A stretch of DNA of 64,000 nucleotides, taken from assembly GCA_947561715.1 (NCBI GenBank), contig OX387204.1, positions 15,133,001 to 15,197,000 of the forward strand, in the 5' to 3' direction. The translations under genes and the position numbers were made by a program. The notes under the pieces were generated by a model. That model did no database searches. It was given only the letters and a program-made list of their open reading frames with translations, and had not been told where the DNA came from. Positions 50,501-63,739 of this stretch are shown one piece after another (the stretch's first letter is position 1; each line of letters begins with the position of its first letter). The DNA comes from Ascidia mentula (taxonomy: Eukaryota; Chordata; Ascidiacea; Phlebobranchia; Ascidiidae).

Positions 50501-53500
50501 TTGTCACGTGATGGCCTAACTGGGTGTTTATCTCTGGGATTCTGACCTTTTGTACTAGCTGGCCCCATTGGCCTACATTCAGTTAGCAATGACGATGAAC
50601 GCAATATGGTGTTCGTTACGTTTGCTTCATCGTCCAAAGCAGCATACTTTTGCTTCGTGTTCTCCTTTCATTTTACAACAACGATTTTATGTACGAAGGT
50701 GGAGGACGCGATTCAGTCACCGAGTTACTACAAACCCAAATCTCCAGATACTCCGCCAAAGCTAAGCAGCAACAATGGATCGCGAAATAAGTTTATGGAC
50801 CGAGAGCTGACCAGAAAACAAAGCATCACCGTGATCGCGGGTGAATCGGAGTACGACAGCTTTATCAGGTTAGTTAATACCAGTCGGTGTACAAAGTTAA
50901 ATTACTTGAATTTTTTCTTTTTATATGGTGTAAAACAGCAACATGTTTCTTCTATTTTAATGTCACTTATTTTGGTCAGCGTGCAATATGCAAAGGTACA
51001 GTGGAATAGTTTGTTCACTATCCGACATCTTAGGGTGACACATTTTACCTGAGTAAAGAAAAAATAACTCGCAAAGTACGTACCTTCAACTGAATAAACA
51101 CTTTAAGATGGTAATGGAACCCATATATTCGTGACATTTACCGTTAGGTCAAAAATAGTATTTGGTGAGCTGTTTAAGGATCCAAGGCCCTTATCCGCCC
51201 TAAACAGGTGCAGCCAAAGTCTAAACTTACCCTGTGAGCATGACCAAGCCAGAAAGTACCCCACAAACAGTCCGATTAACATAGCGATCACACCCAATTT
51301 ACCGCTGTTTATTTATGGAAGAACACCCTCAGCAAGGCCGAGACCGATTTAGGCCGTAAAAGTAATGACGTCACTAACGAACAAGTCTATGCTGCGTCGG
51401 TAGTGGAAAACGGCTGCATTTAGATGCGACCAATAGACGCACGCCGCCTTTTTTGAATTGACCCGCAGTGTTATGTAAACCTTCGTTGTGTCCTGTCTGT
51501 TATGGTGGCATTGAAGGAGCGGCTTTTAACAAACGCGCAAAACCGCCGGTCGTGTTCGCCCTTTTGGGTGCGGTACAGATAATATGGCGACCATGAAATC
51601 GCAGACTATGTACGTGTCGGCCACGTGCCGAAATTGTCAGTCGAAGCCAAACACTCTTCCTCTTCCAGGAAGAAGTAGTTTGGTAATTTCGGGACGCTTT
51701 CAAAGGCAACAAGAAATGTTTTGCTTTGAGTGCTGAGTGCTCCACTGGCACCCACACTGTGTTTTTTGGGGAGATTGTTTCATTGCCACGGCGCACATGC
51801 ACGAGTGTTGACCAGGATATGGATATGGCAAAGCCGCGTTGCATTTCCGCGCGTAAACATTTACTAACAAACTAGAGTTGCGTTGACGACAAGTGGATGG
51901 GCAGAGGGATCACGCCACTTTCGCCGCAATTTTTGTTTACTGGGATTAACTATGGACACCTCGGAAAAATTCACGCCCGAAAAACAAAACTTGCGTTGAC
52001 TCCCCGACGTTTGGGCTTGCTCATGATCATGCCTTTCATTCCCACAGAGTTACAGGTCAACATTATTGGAAAGTGTTGGTTTAAATGTCTAATCATCGGT
52101 TTATTTTCTTGAAAGAAAAGATTTCTTGTTGCTTTGCAAAGATCTGATCCCGCGGGACAATTTTGTTGGGATTTTTTTTTCTCTTCACCAGCTTTTAAAA
52201 CCTGGTGCCCAAAATGTTTCATAGTTGAAATTACACTGGTCGTGATTTAAGGTCGCTACACCGTTCAGGAGCATCACGCAATTTTATCCATATAAATACC
52301 TTTACCAACACGTATTGATTGAACCAATCCGGCGGAAGTCAAGCAACCATTAAACCCTGGCGATGGAATCACACCTTTTATCCGACTTTCAATGGGTTAT
52401 CGTCGTATCTGGTACAAGACCTAGCCCTAGTAATCCACTTATGTATCGCAAAACCCAGAACGAGTTAGAGTTATCTCTTAAAAATCCGGGGCGATCGCTG
52501 TGTATTGCTTCTGAACGTGCTGTATATAGACACACATATACAGTGGTTCTGGGGTTGCAAGCGGCAATTGTGCTTTGCGAACACGATGTTATGTTGCCAA
52601 ACAAGTGATTACATCATCAGCATTACCCCCTTCAAACGTTGGCTGGATAAACGGCCCTGAGCGCGTTTATTTACAATGGAACGGTTATAGTCTGTCTTGC
52701 CCTGTTCTATCATGCGGCGTGAGACGAGAAAGCCTGATTTCGTTTGCTTAAGTTCGTCGACGGCTTTATACAAACAAACATCGCGGCGGCGACTTCAGTC
52801 TGAAATAAACGACACAAAATCGTGGTAAGTTTTCGCTCCGCAACGATTTTTTTGCGGCGTTTAATGCGAAAGCATTCACGTCAATGAGGACAAGGCATTT
52901 GGTCTTTTCACTAACGACGCCATTATTCGAGGCGTGACGTCAGCAATGAAGAAATGCAGCATCCAAGGGTCTGCTTTTGGGACTTGTTTCAATAACATTG
53001 AAGGTTAAACTCGGTTTATAGAGCGCCCGCCCACCCGTCGCCATCATGCCAAAATAAATAAGTGCGTCCAATACGAAAATATGTTAATGCAAATTCTAGA
53101 TGCTGCGTAATTTCTGACTAGTGACGTATGTAAACCAATAGTTTGCAACACATTTTTCTCGTTCGTTCGTAACAATCCTCAAATTGTTTGCTTTACTTAA
53201 TACTTAACTACCTCCCCGCAGTATTATGCTCAAACTGATATATCGCTGCTGAGAATCCACTTTACTTGGAAACTTATTTGAGTGTTTCTGTAAACATAAA
53301 ACGTCTACCAATGCTTCATCCAAAATGTAACATATACGTGGCGCGTCTTGTCGCAATAAGCACGGCGTTGGACGCTTAACGTTATGGACAGCAAAACTTA
53401 AACTAAAAATACCTGGCGTCATTGATCGTTTTGCCTCCGGAATTTTTTTTTAACTTGTCTTAAAGCAATCTCCTTTTCAAGGATTGTTTTCTTCCACTAA

Positions 53501-56500
53501 ATAATCCATCTGTCACATGGCAATAGAAGGAGTATTGGAATTGGTTAGAAACGACCTCTCTCTATTCAACAAATAACGACTTCTTTCCGCTTCTGTCTTT
53601 TTGTCGCTTTATTTCACTAATTGAATTCTCTCAGATATATACTTGTAAAAACGCGCACAACTTGCCGCTATCCGCCTCGAAAGATAGACATTAAGACCAG
53701 ACAAACCTTCGTTGACGGTATAAGAACAATCCCTTCTAATCACGACCGGCTGTAGCAGCTGCACAATGTGTGTTCACTGTAACCACCAGGACTTGTAGAT
53801 TGGTTACGAATTAACGGATATTTCCAAGTGGTGCCACTAATAAGGTGTAGATCTTCCATAATCCTGCGTTTACGTTACACCTCATTATCGGCTCCGGTGT
53901 TGATATCACACGCCAGGAGACGCTTTATTTAACCGCCAGTTTGTATGTTTTCCTATTGCTTTCGCGGAAACTCGATTTGGTCGCGTGGTTCGTGTCGATG
54001 CCGCGATGCACCAACCGCCTTGCGAACACTCGGTAACCGCTGTGTAATTTTTGCAAGGCTTATCCGCTACGGAGCAGAATTTGACGTCATATTTGTGGAA
54101 TTGTGTCCAGTGCCAATATACTGTTTGTGTTTTGTGTAAGCATATTCCATTCAAGTGTTTGACATATTTACTGGATTTGTTCATCGTCAACGGATATATA
54201 CAGCTTACCATGTCTATTTTTGAAGAAGCACAAAAACCAGTGTCGATATGCAAAAACAACGACGAACCTCTTCAGAAACGTTTGAAAAAGCAATTATCTA
54301 AAAACTATGTTGTGTGAAAGAGCACAGAGAAACAAACGTGGTAATCAAATTCATTCAACCTCCAACGTGTTTTTCGGCAGTGATTCACCGCAATCATTTG
54401 ACTAAAAATTTGCCTGAACCAACATTGATCCAGACTCCCAACTGCGCTCAAGTGCTTCTCGTTTGAGACTTGTACATTAGCGCGTGAATCACCAATCAGG
54501 ACGATACAGCGTGTGCCACACTGAATGCAAATCTCAGTAGCTGAGTGGGGCGAGGTTGGAATTATTTACATGCGCATAACTATGGGATTTGTGGTATAAT
54601 TGACAGCACCCTTACGTTTACCGGGAGAATCTTCGAGCACCTAAAGGAGTTGTACTTTCAAAAAGCTTATATTTGCAGGTAAAATTTTAATTGCCGGGCT
54701 CTTTCAATGGCCCGATATCGTCCACAGCAAACCTCGAAAAGGTTCGCCAGGCTTTTATGGAGCTGTTATTTCCAGTCAATCCCTCTGTTTTATTATTTTA
54801 AACCCGCGCAACAAATTTGTCACCATGCAAAGTCCTGGCTATTGTTGCAGAAAATGACGGTCACTAACACCGCGCAATGAACATCAACATAAACACATGT
54901 CACTATACTTTCGTCGCAAACATATCCTGAAAGCTTTTCTCAACGCTATAGTCTGTATGCAAATAAAAAGCACTGGTATATATGTGCTTCCAAATTCTGC
55001 ACGTCAATAAAACCATTTAAAGGCTTAAATTTAAACAGCTCCTCGCAAATCCTGGCGACAATCCAGATTTAACTCATTTCCAATTCTGGATTATGAAGTT
55101 GACCTTATAAGGAGGAAATCGCCGCAGGAAAGGTGTCATGTTGGAAGGAAGAACGTTTCGGTGACACAAAATCACGTGATGCTTTCACACTGTTTACAGT
55201 CTCGTGGTGCAACGTTAAGGGGAAAGTTTGGCCTAATTTTAATATATTTGTCAAGGTTATTTGAATAACAGGCTGAAGATATTTTCCGCAAATGTTTAAT
55301 GTGGTACAGACCCTTTTCTGTTTTGGAATTTGAACGGCTGTCCTGACAATCATGTGCTTAGAAGTATGCAAAGTTATTTACGGTCATAAACGAAATTTGG
55401 ATATAACGTGAAGCAATGCGGTTCCCAACCCGATCCATTTGTTGACTTTCCATTTCTCTCAAGAAGTAAAGAATGCAGTTTTTGTCCGTGCATGACTTCG
55501 CACATTACAAACCAGCACGTTGATGGCGCGGCGCGTTTATCCTATTCGCGAATTGAAGGGAGCTTAAATTTGCCCGTCTAACCCCAACTGCACTAGTACC
55601 CAAAAATAGCTATCCCCAACACGTATGTTTCAAAAGCATGCCGCAATTCGGCTCTGTGCAATATGTTTTAAGATAAAATCGCGAATCGGCGGCATCGCCT
55701 GTTTACGCTAGTAAATGTGAACGTGCTCGGGAAATGCATGCACAGACCACATACTGCTGAAATGGACGTTTTCGTCGTGTGCTCGCGACGCTCTTACCAT
55801 ACCTTTTTCATCGTAAGTTTGTAGGATACCGTTTCGCGCCTGGCACGTAGGTCAACAGCTTTTCCAATGAAAAGTATTTTTCTCCAAAAAGCCACAGCGT
55901 TTTCCAGAATTTAAAATTTGTTGTCTTGGCATGAGGTGAAACCCGAGGCGCGTTGAAAGGGCCACCGTTTTATGGTGTTTATTATCACAGTGATAGTAGT
56001 TGTGGAGTCGTTTTGTGGCAAATATTGGGGTTACAATTACACAACCTGCTTTATTTGGACAAATACACACGACCTCATACATTCTGTGATCATCTGAAGA
56101 GAAATACCGCAACAACATTTTGTGGATTCTGTGCTTATTTGTCTCTCCGTGAATTTTTACACTTGACCGCTTATGAGGGTTAGTTGGCTACGATATTTCC
56201 AATCATGTGGTTGAGGTTCATGAAGGTTAGCCCACATCTTCCTAATTGTGAGGTCGATGCGGAGAAGCGCTCTATAACCTAAACTATGCGTATAACCATG
56301 CGAAAAAACATGAATTGGCAACCACGTTTTTGGAATGTGTCCATGATAGAATCTAATACGCACTTTCCGCGTCAACCAAGTAATTGTAAAGCTGTGTAAT
56401 GCCGCTACTCTATTGACGCAATGAGCGCATCATGGAGAAATAATTTGACCAATTGCCATCAAGCAAGTAAAAGTGCAATTACGCTCTTTAACCAAACTAA

Positions 56501-59500
56501 TCAATCATACTCGGAGCTGCCAATCCCAACTTACCAGAGGTTATTATAACACTTCAATAAACAAGAAATGAAACATTCGTCACTATACGTTTTCACCACC
56601 GTTGTGAAACTCTTGCAAAATGAACAAATCAAAGAACATATTTAATCACATTTATTCGCATTATCGTGAATATCCTCGAGTGTCTCTGCATGGTGGATTG
56701 CAAAGGTTGTGGGCCACGGTACCCTTGGATACTCCCTTGGTTCGTTTAAGACACATTGTTTTACATAGTTCACTTCATAGAGTTACTATTAAAATAAGTA
56801 AATCTAATACGGACATGGAGCGTTTATTGCTGCGAAGCACGGTCCTGATTGTATGAAAAACATTGCCTATTCCGAGTATTCCGACCCGTTGTATATCTGG
56901 GCCTATTTAAACCAAGGGCCGGGAACATTTTTGGCCAAGGGAGCCGTGAAAGCTACGTGTTTTTAATTGTACTTCTGTGAGAGCCATACGATATTTTTCA
57001 ACACTTGGTAAACAAGTTCAAGCGTCGAAATAATGACTGCTGGCAGATAAATGTAAGTTGGCATTTCTTAGCGCGATTGTTACGAGTGGATTGTTACGTT
57101 ATGGAAAATTACAGAAAAAGTTTTATTCGTAACAATCGCGCTAAGATATGCCAACATACATTTCTCTGCGAGCCATATGCCGTGACCAAAAAAGCCACCA
57201 TCTGGCTCGCGAGCCGTAGGTTCCCGGCCTCTGCTATAAGCCAAGTTAATTTACCTCGGCCCATTTGTTAATGTTGCTTAAGCAATGCCTAATGCTTAAG
57301 CAACATTGAATGTAAATGTACATTAATTTAAAACCAATAATTCAATTCTTTCTTTACTATAAGTTACTGGAAATAAACCTTGAAATCTAGCGTCAGCATG
57401 TACATTTTTTCCCGATATTAGATTTAATACGTAGGCAAAACAGAATGATTACTGTTATGTGGAGATGGGATTTTGTTGCTTGCATTGAGTTAGTTACATT
57501 TATCGCAGTACTATCCCGCACACTTTGACATTTTTTTTTTCGTGTAATAACGTACTTTGTTGCTCTACTTTCAAATGACCTTCAAACTAAACGTCATCTC
57601 TGTTGCGCCCGAAGCCTTTTTGCAATTTTCAGTTGTAATATTGCGTGAATATCTATTATTAATTCCAAGCCGAAGAAAACAAGGAGTGATAAAAAGTTCA
57701 AACAATTCGGCAATCAATTGTTTTCGGCTGATTTGTTGCCTTGAAATCAGCTGCGCTGAAACGCAAAAAACGAACGAGAAGTCCTGTACCACCATGAAAT
57801 CGTTTTCCTCGCGGTTTATAGATGCGGGTTTTGACTTTTACAATCACTAGCAGTGAATCTACTGTTAGGGTTACTATATGGTTTGACGGTTGGCCAACAT
57901 TTTTTCTAATTATGCGGTCGATGCCACTGGAGATATGTTTCATGTTTTATGTATCTCAATTAAAACTCGCGTGGTAACATTTACGATGACATTTGGCGGC
58001 AACAATTCGCGGACCAGGACATTTCGTTACCTCGTCTCTGTAATTCATTATTGATGTCCTAACAAGGTAGCAAACTAGTTGAGGTAGTGTGAACTGCACA
58101 GTTGTAATTTGACGCTATTGCAAGCGGCACACGTTAATGTTCACTTGAGTCACTGCGATGACGTCTTGCACGATGTGTTCCGTCGGCCTCGTGGCGTCGG
58201 TCATCAAATCGAGTGTCGGTAAACAGTGTAATTTGTAACTGTGGCCGCGCCACGAGCTTAAACTTCACTTACAAGTGTATGAGTGGTAGCAGTGCTAACA
58301 CGCCCATTCTGAACCCATCGCCTGATTGGTGACCCTTCCCGGCCCGTCTAACACCGACTCATCCAAAGTCTTTTAAACAACATCCAGATAAAATCATCGA
58401 CCTCTTATAGGCAATTGCCTGATACGTAGTTGTTTATTCGTAGGTTTTGGTTGCTAGTTGGGTCAGAAGAAATAATTGCTAAGATTTGTTACACTTATAA
58501 AGGACCAGCAAGCTTGTGACTCGTATTCACTGACAGCTTTTCCGCAACTCAATTAAAAAAAAAGTAATAATACGGAAGAATATATGTGACTTTAACTAGG
58601 TTAATTTTGCATCGTCACGCTGTCACGATTCTGTTTTGCACAAGTTTTTTTTTACCTTGGTCTTGACGACATAATTAAAGGGACGATAGTCACGTTATCA
58701 TCTCACGCCATACAAAATCTTGGCTGGTTGAAACCGCTTTCTAGAAGCAATTGCTACGTTGCGGAAGCCGGCGTTGTGTTCTCTTGCTTTTCCTGGCCAA
58801 ATAATTGCATAAGCCTGTCATTTAAATATGTAATATGAAGTATTGTCGGGTTGTTTGTTGATCCTGTGCGTCGTATCGTGTCAAATAGCGCCCTAACAAC
58901 CAAACTCAATCCATTTTACGTGTACTCTTTAATCCAACGTCTAAACAAAATCTGCATATGGTTTTGTTTAGGTTTTATCGCAAGATTTTGGCTGGACTAA
59001 ATTTAGGGAAACAGCTCCTTATTAAGACATCATTTAGGGACGACGAAGCGTTTCCCCGTGCAGCGAAATATTTTCGGTTTCGCACGACCGGAACCGCATA
59101 ATCTTGGGTATCAAATCTGACAAACACAACACGCAAAGATTTTGCAATCCTAATCCTTTGTTATTCCCGTACCCCTTTCAGGCTCGGTTTTCGCGCCGCA
59201 ATTGTTTCGCTTTGGGTAACGCAATCCTCCTGGGATTAGGCTACCTTCAATGTCAACAATAGCGGTTTAAAGCGGGGTATCAATTTTGTTTCCGCAGCGT
59301 TCCGGTAGACGAAGACGAGACAACTGGATATGCCTGCGATTCATTCGCAATGCAAGTCGATAAGGTACTACAAGGCAAGATTGGCACCAATGCTGTATCA
59401 ACAGCTCTGCAGCCAACTGCAAGCCGCGCTATAAATGTTGTGCCTGCAATGGTAGTAGCGCGATCAGAACAGATTATCGGCGAATACCCTTGTTATGCCT

Positions 59501-62500
59501 GGCCGCTGTTAAAGGCCACCGCTTGTTTTCCTTCGAATAGAATCTGTTTACCTATACCCGTTCGTTTGAAGCGCTCTCTGCTGGGCTTAGCCAAGGACAA
59601 TTATCGGCTTTGCGTGGGATTTCCAAACAACATATACGTCGTTTCGTTCGATGACTATTTTCGTCACTGAATAACATTCGTTTGTTTGCTTGATAGCGAA
59701 AATAATCTCCTGTTTGCTTCTACTTTGAGGCAAAACATATCATATTTAGTTCAACGTGATTGGACACTAAATTCGAGACGTTTTCCTCACACCCAGAACC
59801 CATTATCACACAGTGAAAACATTTCCCGGTAGTTGTAAACAGTTTTTGTGGTTCATATGCAGGGAGCTCTGGAAACCATTCCAGAACAGGATTTATATTT
59901 GGACCTCGATTCAACTGGCGGTGAGTATCCGGCGATAGTGACGTCATAAACGCCAGATTGTTTCCTCTGTCCATTGTTGCGTGACAGTTGCACTGTGCCC
60001 TGTTGCAGGTTCTGATGCTACGCGTCCAACAGTTAATGCTGTTGACAACCTGAAATTAGACGACTCGGCAATGGGTGGAAAATTATCCAATCCCAAGCTG
60101 CTGGGTGGACGAAAAGAGAAAAAGGTTTGTTTTTCTTTTAAGTTCGTCGTTTCTTTTCCAGGTAACAAACCATTTCATTGCTTGCATGTGGTTTAACTCG
60201 ATGCCTGTCAGTTTTGTTTTAAAGAGATTTTTCAAGCTTAACCATCTTCATATTAAAACAAAAACCCGTTCGTACTTTTTTACACCTCTTTGTATGATTT
60301 TCCATGTATGTATATTAGTTCAATAAACAATAATCTCCACTATATATACAGTTGCATTGCACTAACAGCGCCAAATATCACCATGCAACATCATGCAAAA
60401 GTTGTTTTGTTACATTGCAATGAAAATGTTGCTATGGATTTCCTCCTTATATCATAGGAGCAAACCCACCCAGAGCAGAGGCGCGTCGGTCAGTCGACCG
60501 TGGTAAAATTGCGCAAACCTCCTTCAGAAGGCAGGCGAAGTCCTGCTGCGAGACCCATATCAATGCCCATCTCACCTCCCCCAGAACCTCCCGGCACCGT
60601 AAATTCCAACAAAACAGGCAAGTCGAACACACGTTTGTGATTTTTGTTTTTGTCAAGTTTGTGTTCACATTTAAAGCACAGTGAGTTTTCAACTGAATAA
60701 CAATATAATGTTGTACTTTGTTTTTCTTGGTTTATTTGAGCAAAGAAACATTTTATAAACGAAACATTTTCTGTTTAGAAGGTGGCGTGATTACCTTCAG
60801 CTGTTGACGTAATTTAAACCTTTATGACTTACTTACGGAAGTGTTTGATAATGCTGTCTATTACGTCACGAAACAGACTGGCAAGTTACTCTAGACTTGG
60901 TTACGTAACAAAATTAAACCCGTCTCACCGCAACAGCACAATCATTCAACGATTTAGCAGGGTTGAGTAAACGACTGACGCACTTTTTATCATTGGTTTG
61001 TGGTATTGTTAGGACTCAATAAATGCACTGATTGCTTTCGTGGTTGCCCTAATACATCAAACAAAAGCGAGTCTTATAAAAGCCATGCCGACATATGACC
61101 TTGTTGTTTCAAATTAGCTCCTCTTGTTGTTGGATCCTAGTCAAACCGCATCATGTCACGAGCTTACCAACATAAACACATTTGAAAGCCGAGAACCATC
61201 TTTTTTAGCATTATCAACAATACATTGATTGTTTGTATAACAAGCGGTCTAATCCCTTGCCCAACCACAGGTGCACGCCCGCTGCCACCGCCCCCTTTAA
61301 TGCAGACCGACGATCAGGATTCAAGCAAAAACGATCATTCTTCGGCGAGTAGGCAGTCATCGATGCCACAAGACCCTCCACCCCTGCCGCCAACCAACAT
61401 TCCTAAACTGTCGTCACCTTTATCGCCTGCATTGACTCAGTCCAACATCCGCGGGTCAACGTCACCGACAAAGCGACCAATATCGGCTGAAACTCTTCCG
61501 CCACTCCCCCCCACTGGTCAAAGACGGCCGTCTTCCGCCAGTGGTCCTCCACCGTTACCACCAGTATCAGGAAAAAGGCCTCTGAATGATTTTCTTCCCG
61601 ACCTCCCTCCTCCTCAACCACCAGTCTCCTCCCAATCATCTCACCGTCCTATTTCTGGAGGATTCGATACTACCAATCGACTTTCATCGAAACCACCTCC
61701 GATTTTAGATGATATACCAGATCTTCCCCCTCCGCCCCCACCTCCGACTTTCCCACAAAGGAACAGTGCCTCGGAACCAAATCTTCCTTCATCAGTCCCC
61801 CTTGTCATGCCAGTAGGAAGGCCGTCACTTGTTTCTCCTCCTCTGCCCACAGATCCTCCACACTTGCATCTCCTTATTTCCAAGAAGCCTCCGCCCGTCC
61901 CACCCTTGTCTGGTCCTCCAGGAATCCCTTCCTCGCCACAGGATGTCTCTCCAGATACCCCGCCACCTCCGTTGCCTAGAAACGCTGAATCTTACGCCCC
62001 GCGTCTCCCTTATCGGCCTTCTTCGCCGTTTTTGAAGTCGGCACCTGGTTACACCGAAACTCCTCCTGATACTCCAAAGCGCGAGGCAGATTTGTCTGAA
62101 GTCCCGTTGAGAATTCCCTCCGGTGAAATGAGCGTCCACCCAGTGGCCAATCTAATAAAACAGATGAAAAAACAAAACATTGACATAAAACCCAAGAAAC
62201 GAGTCGACGCAGACAAGAAACCAAGGCCAGCTAAAAAACCTCTTCCCAGTCCACCTTTAAAGCATCACAAACCGGAAATATTCCCTGTAGTTGCAGTCAA
62301 GCCGAAGCCGCCAAGTGTTCCCAACAAACCGGTTATTCGCAAACCAGTTGGTTCCCCTTCCGAAACTGCGAACACAGAGGTAGCGTCCGCAACGACAGCG
62401 AAGTATTCGAGATCATCCACGTTACCGAAGGGCGGTGTTAGTTCACCACCCGTTGCAAATTCCCCCACCTTACCGCGGAACTTGGTCACGTCGCGAAAAC

Positions 62501-63739
62501 TTCCACAACCAACTGCACCGACCGCAACATACGGTGGGGGACCTGCCTCCGGGTGCGTGGAAGACGATGGCGTTTACAGCGCCATCGACGAGTCAAGTGT
62601 TACGTCACACACCCCAATTCAAACTCCCCCCGAGCTCCCGACCAACCCCCCGCCCTCGTTACCGGAGGAGAGCTCCCATGTCAGTGGAAAGATTGTTCTT
62701 CCTTCGGCTTCCGCGTCATTTTCGAGTCCCAACTCACAAGGAATCAACCCTCGCCCTCCCACAACCATGAGGTCTCCCAGAATGAAACCAAAACCCCGAC
62801 CCACAGCCCCACCACCTCCAAGACCTAACATGACGCATCCATCACTCCCACAAGATGAAAAAGGTGTGTGCAGAATAATGTATCTTGCATTGCCCGTGCT
62901 TAAAAACGTGAATCAGAATTGTAAAGCAAGTGAGCTGCCGACGGGGCCACTGTTTCGTAAAATTGTAAAAAATTGGATGCTTATGACAGTGGTTCCCAAC
63001 CGGGGGCGTGGCACCCTAGGGCGCCATTTATAACCTCGATCAGATGGCAGATATATGGCCGTATTTTCAGAATTACGCCCTAATCAGTATTAATGAGGTT
63101 GGTTAAAATATGTGCTGGTGAAACGGGAAAAAACAACACGTGTCTGTTGTTGTGCTCAATGTATCTACCTGCAACGTAATGTAATTTAGCTGTATGAAAA
63201 GTTTATTATTCCAATCATGCTATTGCTTTATATATACAAAATATATTACCTTGACTCGACTGCAACACAATTGAGCTTGAGGTAGATTTCGGAATATATA
63301 CATTAAATGTTGTTACAATTGAGCTTGAATTACAGATATAGCAAAACTGTTTTTTTTCCTTGCAATTGTTAGCATAGAAATGTCCCTCATGGAATAGCAT
63401 CTGTGCTAAAATCATGACTAACATACAATGTATTGGGTACAGAATGCCCTGATTTGAATCAGTGTTTTTTGCTTAAGCGGATGTGTTTATTCATCTCATA
63501 GTGGAAAATATATATTTTGTACCAAGCTGGCATCACAACTTGGAAACTTTAGAATACACCGAATAGTGTGTGGGCTGGTTTTGTTGTTGTGCATAGACCT
63601 GTCATAATCTAGGCGTGGGCCCATCTAATTAGCTCTGAAACCATATTTCAACAGTAAACAAAAAGCCTGCACCCGCCCGGCCTCCGCCCCCATCGAAGAA
63701 AAACATCCAAGCTGCCGAACAAAGAAAAGTGGCCTGCAA
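47545..63739 (+). CDS. Proline-rich tyrosine-motif adaptor or scaffold (3' end not certain)
   Basis: Unnamed cytoplasmic adaptor. Exons: 47545-47943, 50699-50868, 59298-59364, 59863-59920, 60009-60124, 60458-60617, 61271-62863 and 63655-63739; about 882 codons, all junctions in phase. The start MQSSGLSLQSRIKALK is the first ATG of its open exon. Residues about 325-854 (exon 7) are dominated by SH3/EVH1-type proline motifs (PPPLPP, LPPLPP, PPPPPPP). Tyrosines in possible SH2-docking contexts: Y43 (TVYMSP), Y131 (ECEYVE), Y185 (SEYDSF), Y224 (DLYLDL) and about Y758 (DGVYSAID). The intron at 60618 has a GC donor. Exon 3 could instead end at about 59451. After 63739 the frame is unclear: one reading ends in TAA near 63924, another continues off the edge. 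No catalytic domain is visible; WIP-, FYB- or Cbl-tail-like scaffolds are possible relatives. Confidence 0.8.
57049..57163. repeat. 37-bp inverted repeat with 41-nt loop
   Basis: 57049-57085 and 57127-57163 are reverse complements with about three mismatches (core TAGCGCGATTGTTACGA). The loop repeats GATTGTTACG. It could be a short foldback element or a small-RNA hairpin. It lies in the large adaptor intron. Confidence 0.75.
57270..57307. repeat. Perfect 15-bp palindrome
   Basis: AATGTTGCTTAAGCA (57270-57284) and its exact reverse complement (57293-57307) are separated by 8 bp. It lies about 100 bp right of the 37-bp inverted repeat and may belong to the same insertion. Confidence 0.8.
62987..63030 (+). 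mobile_element. hAT terminal inverted repeat, one end only
   Basis: CAGTGGTTCCCAACCGGGGG followed by a GGCACCC...GGGCGCC palindrome is typical of a hAT element end. It lies in the adaptor intron 123 bp after the exon-7 donor. I find no matching right end before 64000, so the element is truncated or its other end has decayed. Confidence 0.5.

Larger units (their letters stand above)
50869..59297 (+). other. Large intron of the adaptor gene
   Basis: An 8.4-kb intron. It holds complete ATG-to-stop frames at 52363-52608 (81 codons) and 54210-54317 (35 codons, MSIFEEAQKPVSICKNN), neither recognised, and two hairpin-forming inverted repeats at 57049-57163 and 57270-57307. Otherwise nothing I can name. 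Confidence 0.5.

Noticed and set aside
58080-58101. let-7-like seed TGAGGTAG
   Set aside because: The bases after the seed do not match let-7, and the downstream sequence pairs with it over only about six bases, so no precursor hairpin forms.
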